Notes under the pieces: model-generated
Told to the model about the DNA's origin: nothing
Database searches by the model: none
What the model saw: the letters and a program-made list of their open reading frames with translations, nothing else
Assembly: GCA_041751955.1 (NCBI GenBank)
Contig: JBGSIB010000046.1
Location: 89,827 to 153,826 of the forward strand
Length of the DNA: 64,000 bases
Source of the DNA: UBA2040 sp041751955
GTDB taxonomy: Bacteria > Bacteroidota > Bacteroidia > Flavobacteriales_D > Crocinitomicaceae
Direction of reading: 5' to 3'
Made by a program: the position numbers and the translations under genes
In this document: positions 62,301 through 64,000 of the stretch, one piece after another
Position numbering within the stretch: the stretch's first letter is position 1
Layout of the letters: the number at the start of each line of letters is the position of its first letter

Positions 62301-64000
62301 TTGTTCTAGTTTGTGACGATGGTACTCCAACACCAATAATTTGCATCAATGATACGCTCTTCATTACCGTTGATCCTTCTACCGCTCCAATAGCAGTGGA
62401 TGATGATACAACAACCCTTGAAGATACGCCAATTACGTTTAACATAACAGGAAATGATATTGAAACGGATGTAAATGGATTTATTGATTCTTCAACAGTT
62501 GTATTAGATTTAGCTTCATCTACAGGTGGAACTTGGAATGTCAACTTAATAGGTGATGTGACATTTACCCCAGCTTTGAACGATACAGGATGTTTCTCTA
62601 TCAATTACACCGTTCTTGATGATGATGGTGCAATATCTAATTCAGCAACGATTACAGTATGTGTTCTTCCTGTAAATGACCCACCTGTTCTTGATAATGA
62701 ATTGGTATTTACCAATATGAATACTCCAGCTGGTGGCGATGTGACGGGACCGGGCGATACAGATGTTGATGGAAACTTGATTGTTACTTTAATTCCAGTT
62801 TCGGGACCTTCAAACGGATCAATTACTATCAATCCGAATGGAACATTTATTTATACCCCAGATATAGGTTGGTCTGGTTTGGATACAGTTGTTGTAGAGA
62901 TTTGTGATGATGGATTCCCAACACCAGTTCTTTGTGGTTTCGATACAATTTTTGTAACAGTAAATCCAAATATTCCACCAGTAGCAGTTCCAAATACAAC
63001 ATCGACTAATGAAGATACACCAATAACATTCAATGTTACAGTAAATGACTCAGATCCAGATGGAACAGTTAATGTAAGCACAGTTGATTTAGACCCAACT
63101 ACTGCTGGTACTCAAACTACATTTAATAATGGTTGTGGAATTTGGATAGTCGATGCATTTGGAAATGTGACTTTCTCTCCAAGTCCAAACTTATGTGGTG
63201 TTCCTTGTACGATCAATTATACAGTAAATGATAATTTAGGAACGACATCTAATATTACGTTTATAACGGTGAATATCAACTGTGTAAACGATGCACCAAC
63301 AACATCGCCAGTAACGGTTGTTACGCCAATAGGTTCGCCAGTTGCTGTAAACGTTGGAGCAGGAACTTCTGATCCTGAGAATAATCCATTGACATATACG
63401 TCATACGGTCCAGCTTCTGAGCCATTGACACAAATTTCCATAACAGGAACTGGAGCAATCGTGGTAACACCTCCTCCAGGCTTTGGCCCAGGAACAATAA
63501 CGATTCCTTTCACAGTTTGTGATTTGAGTCCTTATGTAGTGAATGTATTGTGTGATTCAGATACAATTTATGTAGTTGTTGTGGACACAACAGGTCCGGG
63601 GAACAACCCACCAGTAGCGAATACAGATCAAGCAACAGTTGTTGTAGGAACACCATTAGTCGTTATCAATCCACTAGCGAATGATTTTGATGCAGATGGC
63701 GATACACTTAATGTAACGATAACGAATGGAGTTACACCAAACGGAACATTTACAGTTGTTGGCCCGAATGGAATCGTAAATTATGTTCCGAATCCAGGAT
63801 TCACAGGTCAAGACTCTGTATTGTACGTAATATGTGATACAGGTTCACCAATTGAATGTGATTCAGCTTATATCGTCGTTACGGTAAGTCCAGTTGTGGA
63901 TGAGCCAAATGTGGCACCGATTGCTGTAGATGACTTGGTAAGTATCCCTGAGGATTCACCAACAGTTACGATTTCAGTATTGACAAATGATTCAGATCCA
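53342..64000 (+). CDS. giant modular secreted surface protein (DUF11, TSP3 and cadherin/Ig-like repeats), 3' end beyond window
   Basis: One frame of 3553 codons runs without a stop to the window end. The start ATG at 53342 is followed by a signal peptide (VMAILVLATSGF, expected cleavage after NNVLA). Residues about 35-515 are a unique N-terminal region. About 515-880 are TSP3-type calcium-binding repeats such as DSDGDGIPD. About 930-1030 is an Ig-like domain with the core YQWQISNNG. Thirteen DUF11 repeats span about 1037-2595. At least nine cadherin/Ig-like repeats (PIAVDDDTTTLEDTPITFN type) span about 2600 to the end, with a tenth cut off. Such proteins are exported, calcium-stiffened surface filaments or adhesins; the C-terminal sorting domain that would prove T9SS export is not in view. 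It is divergent from mraZ. Function in adhesion or gliding is inferred. Confidence 0.93.
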   Translation, partial: MKSIRTINLFAKFVMAILVLATSGFANNVLAEGTPQVSPTFTANGASLLSAPDLGAGPYRNAPNENRVRFTILNNATENLYFGFMPRTYENNNTTLKDSVYYRIFNAAGTQIGIPVKLPIAAGPGFIPNYAQAVAGPNIGGATPTGYNPFIFDPVTNGDFYIELYTSNDNGVTPISTVNGRVTFPLFDFTVATTANVKFPGRIWSREWSFVTTDITSASFPNTLTSSFTGDFYAYTPDQFKIRINFEPGFRPLAYQLATNFGGIGTSGNFVNDRRSVNNNLGVPNITGGYQVFLQTPDNSAFPNGTLGTPAITSTIYGCPGNYFIPYYLNQPGDIAFLLDLNGTPGYQAGTADRRIEIFGALAGNQVLQWNGLNGLGAPVNSLVNAQVTLVLYQGRTNLPMIDAELNSNGLSVTGIFPATGNRRLFWDDSQITPFGTCVIQSENSTTGGVSVTALNSGVLGPTHAYDGSNPNTTFPAPIGTQGSSTLNALCDDYGNNRTINTWFYVSELSTGIISMITPSCDKDNDGVNNDIDIDDDNDGILDVIEYLGLPDPMADADGDNIPNFLDSTAAGFIDSNFDGVDDRYDFDLDGIINQCDLDSDGDGIPDNIEAQSTLGYIPPTGIDSDNDGLDNAYETGGLTPQNTDGTDNPDYLDLNSDNEGGNDTAEAGITLSGLDTDKDGLDNATDATPSTGYADPNGIYDNTQFNNFPDNDADVNAGGDVDWRDATFSDHDNDGVPDLVDLDDDNDGILDTVENGGFPEPLADSDGDGILNYLDPSFPGHIDINGDGVDDRYDFDLDGIINEFDYDSDNDGIYDVLEAGGIDSDGNGTANDDDNNVNNNATNGIPTSAGAGTTPLDFGSNGTPNYLNLDSDADGCNDVIEAGFTDQNNNGVLGNNPTIVNVNGVVTGTSVTNGYTGTNANVTTPGTPGSITTQPSNLSVGTNGSGSFTVIATGSTLLYQWQISNNGGTSWTNLSNGGAAPAYSGVTTATLNLSNVPAGSNNNQFRVLITSSTYLCTNLTSTARTLTVDPNANTGVVKTASTLTPNVGSTITFTITASNAGPSAATGVNVNDLLPSGYTYVGHVASTGTYNSGTGVWNVGGLAIGATPTLAITATVNASGTYQNCANISATQTDPTPANNISCVTPVPVAQADLSLNKTVNNPTPNVGSVVTFTITTTNNGPSNATGISVTDLLPTGYILFGTPVASTGSYNSGTGVWSGFSLTGTGPGNSATLTIQATVLASGNYANTACITAAAQVDPNSGNNCSTSTPTPTAQADLSIVKTASTLTPNVGTSVTFTLTASNNGPSNATSVSVTDLLPVGYTFSSAVASIGTYNSGTGVWNIGTLNTGPGATLTITATVNAVGPYQNCATITGAQGDPSVANNTSCITPTPTSVSDVSVVKSASSGTPEVGSILTFTINATNNGPSPATSVSVTDLLPAGYSYISFTSTLGSYNSGTGVWTIGNLASGVTQSLFIQAAVNPAGPYQNCATISSAQSDPNSGNNTSCTTPVPIPQTNLGVVKTATPSNPNVGGSVVFTITANNAGPSPATGITVTDLLPSGYTISAISPPVASQGSYNAGTGVWTIGSMPANGTNQTLTITATVNATGNYANTACITGVEADPTPGNNCSTVIPGPTPQANVNIVKTASTASPLVGGNITFTLTAGNTGPSDATSVSVSDLLPAGYTYVTHATAQGNYNPITGTWDSFNLPNGSNATLSIVATVNPTGPYQNCATIGASQNDPSTGNNTSCITPVPVQQTDLGITKTVDNSTPNVGGTVVFTLTASNAGPNNASGVIVNDLLPAGYSFVSAAPLGQYNGVSGVWTIGTLNSGSNSVLNITATVNPNGPYQNCASIGGSQADPSNGNNNACVTPVPVPQTDLSITKTANTATPNVGGIVSFTLTASNAGPSSATGVSVTDLLPVGYTFSSASPSGVYNAGTGIWTIGNLAGGSNTVLTINASVNPTGPYQNCASITGAQVDPVSANNTACTTPVPTPQCDLSIIKTVNVTNPTVGTNVIFTVVATNNGPSNATGVIVNDLLPSGYSFVNATTTTGAYNSATGVWPIGSMAGPSTATLTIEATVLVSGNYSNTACITGSQADPIAGNNCGTASPVPSALANLVVGKSVNISAPAVGSNVIFTIQATNVGPSDATSVNVTDLLPSGYVYVSSTTTTGTYTSGTGIWNIGNLTNGSTQTLTITATVNAAGAYQNCATIAGAQTDPNTSNNTACVTITPIPQTNLSVVKTASNLTPNVNGTITFTIAASNAGPSNASGVLVSDLLPNGYTYVSHTVTAGTYSNVTGNWLIGTLNNGITRTLTIVATVNATGNYQNCASISGNQVDPNIANNNSCVIPVPVPISNLSVVKTVSPPNPLVGTNVNFTITVANAGPSQATGVIVNDILPTGYSFSSSSSAGYNNVTGLWNVGTVNVGSPVSLTITATVLASGTYVNTATVDGIELDPDTTDNISSIAPTPIPVTDLAVFKTVDNNAPSVGDTITFFVVATNFGPSPASQVQVFDTIPSGYAIVPGGISTTQGTYSQVSSVWTVGVMTLSQVDTLAITVVVLPTGLYTNTANITGNQVDPNTSNNISTSTPGLVNIPPVAVNDTVTGVEDNQVTVNVVTGIPGGGIDTDLDGTVQVNSVDLVPGGGITTTATTSGGNWSVDALGNVTFTPNTNFNGTDSLTYTVLDDDGAVSNIATIYVTIDAVNDPPFVFNDIYTIAEDSVLIGNLLTNSSDNDPDGTQLLVDTNLVYGPTSGGTFVTDTLGNFTYTPAPNFVGVDTVVVTVCDQGIPLPAICATDTLFFNMTSVNDAPIAVDDDTTTLEDTPITFNILANDYDIDGFLLPQTTDLDTVTPGVQTSITNAFGTWSLDALGNLTFVPLLNFTGVATVFYTVCDTSLLISNVATVTVTVLPVNDTATVVNEFYTTLQGDPIIDNVLTNDSDVDGNLSVTSTVSGPQVPGATFIIAPNGDFTYTPPFGFIGNDTVVVLVCDDGTPTPIICINDTLFITVDPSTAPIAVDDDTTTLEDTPITFNITGNDIETDVNGFIDSSTVVLDLASSTGGTWNVNLIGDVTFTPALNDTGCFSINYTVLDDDGAISNSATITVCVLPVNDPPVLDNELVFTNMNTPAGGDVTGPGDTDVDGNLIVTLIPVSGPSNGSITINPNGTFIYTPDIGWSGLDTVVVEICDDGFPTPVLCGFDTIFVTVNPNIPPVAVPNTTSTNEDTPITFNVTVNDSDPDGTVNVSTVDLDPTTAGTQTTFNNGCGIWIVDAFGNVTFSPSPNLCGVPCTINYTVNDNLGTTSNITFITVNINCVNDAPTTSPVTVVTPIGSPVAVNVGAGTSDPENNPLTYTSYGPASEPLTQISITGTGAIVVTPPPGFGPGTITIPFTVCDLSPYVVNVLCDSDTIYVVVVDTTGPGNNPPVANTDQATVVVGTPLVVINPLANDFDADGDTLNVTITNGVTPNGTFTVVGPNGIVNYVPNPGFTGQDSVLYVICDTGSPIECDSAYIVVTVSPVVDEPNVAPIAVDDLVSIPEDSPTVTISVLTNDSDP
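54901..55990 (+). repeat. TSP3-like calcium-binding repeats, with a 90-codon duplication
   Basis: Repeated DxDxDGxxD/N loops. A block at about 54901-55170 (DKDNDGVNNDIDID onward) recurs at about 55543-55800 (DHDNDGVPDLVDLD onward), sharing GVDDRYDFDLDGIIN. This suggests an internal duplication of about 90 residues within the giant protein. Confidence 0.8.
56450..61135 (+). repeat. 13 tandem DUF11 repeats
   Basis: Repeat starts are at 56450, 56801, 57176, 57536, 57896, 58268, 58628, 58985, 59342, 59702, 60062, 60422 and 60776, so the period is 351-375 nt. Each has a TFTI.A.N.GPS.AT core, DLLP.GY, and in most copies two cysteines (NCA.I and N.SC). The last two copies lack the cysteines. Confidence 0.92.
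61141..64000 (+). repeat. cadherin/Ig-like repeats (at least nine, tenth truncated)
   Basis: Units of about 300-330 nt start near 61141, 61468, 61774, 62089, 62383, 62680, 62977, 63289, 63607 and 63916. Each opens with PxAVxD...EDTP and closes with a DTVVV or YTV strand, the pattern of bacterial cadherin-like/VCBS domains. Confidence 0.85.

Noticed and set aside
58978..63513. Several antisense ORFs inside the giant gene
   Set aside because: They arise from the biased codon pattern of the repeats (open complementary frame) and look like mirror images of the repeat, not separate proteins.

Overview
The window reads as a chromosomal segment of a Bacteroidota bacterium, probably order Flavobacteriales (a Crocinitomicaceae/Fluviicola-like lineage is my best guess, by inference only). 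Four kinds of evidence point there: AT-rich DNA with few Shine-Dalgarno sequences; promoters of the Bacteroidota type (TTTG, 18-20 nt, TAnnTTTG), perfect in front of lysS, mraZ and a Crp-like gene; several secreted proteins with type A Por/type IX secretion (T9SS) C-terminal sorting domains; and a Bacteroidota-style division cluster that lacks murF and ends ftsQ-ftsA-ftsZ-yqeY.

Layout. 1-5.1 kb (minus strand): a partial alpha/beta hydrolase, a cold-shock protein, a decayed short-chain dehydrogenase-like protein, a Crp/Fnr-type regulator, lysS and an intact SDR. 5.3-10.8 kb: a secreted esterase and a second secreted T9SS protein, divergently transcribed, then a small secreted protein and an M1 aminopeptidase lipoprotein. 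10.9-16.8 kb: a SWIM-SNF2 helicase, a GxxExxY (PD-(D/E)XK-like) gene enclosed by perfect 25-bp inverted repeats, an rRNA methyltransferase, a TPR membrane protein and a RidA protein. 17.0-24.0 kb (plus): a six-gene operon with three envelope proteins of unknown role, a phosphoglucose/phosphomannose isomerase, lipB and a beta-lactamase-fold hydrolase, closed by a 44-bp perfect palindromic terminator. 24.1-28.5 kb (minus): M48 lipoprotein protease, PAP2-like membrane protein, rpoN, asnS. 28.8-36.3 kb: two T9SS-secreted proteins (LamG plus repeats; Asp-box sialidase-like), a NarL-type two-component pair and two small secreted proteins of unknown function.

36.4-52.8 kb (minus) is the complete division and cell-wall (dcw) operon: mraZ-rsmH-ftsL-ftsI-murE-mraY-murD-(159-aa unknown)-ftsW-murG-murC-ftsQ-ftsA-ftsZ-yqeY. 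No gap exceeds 22 nt and most junctions overlap. It has one clear promoter overlapped by MraZ-type boxes and a hairpin-plus-U-tract terminator. These genes make the UDP-MurNAc-peptide and lipid II (murC, murD, murE, mraY, murG), polymerise septal peptidoglycan (ftsW, ftsI) and build the Z ring (ftsZ, ftsA, ftsQ, ftsL).

53.3-64.0 kb (plus) is one uninterrupted reading frame of at least 3553 codons that runs off the window. It encodes a giant secreted modular protein: a signal peptide, a unique N-terminal region, calcium-binding TSP3-like repeats, an Ig-like domain, 13 DUF11 repeats of about 120 residues, and at least nine cadherin/Ig-like repeats.

Most worth following up: the GxxExxY gene inside perfect inverted repeats, the divergent MraZ-type boxes shared by the dcw operon and the giant surface protein, and the 159-aa dcw insert whose C-terminus resembles a Mur ligase C-terminal domain. 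No CRISPR array, rRNA, tRNA, prophage or recognisable IS element was seen.
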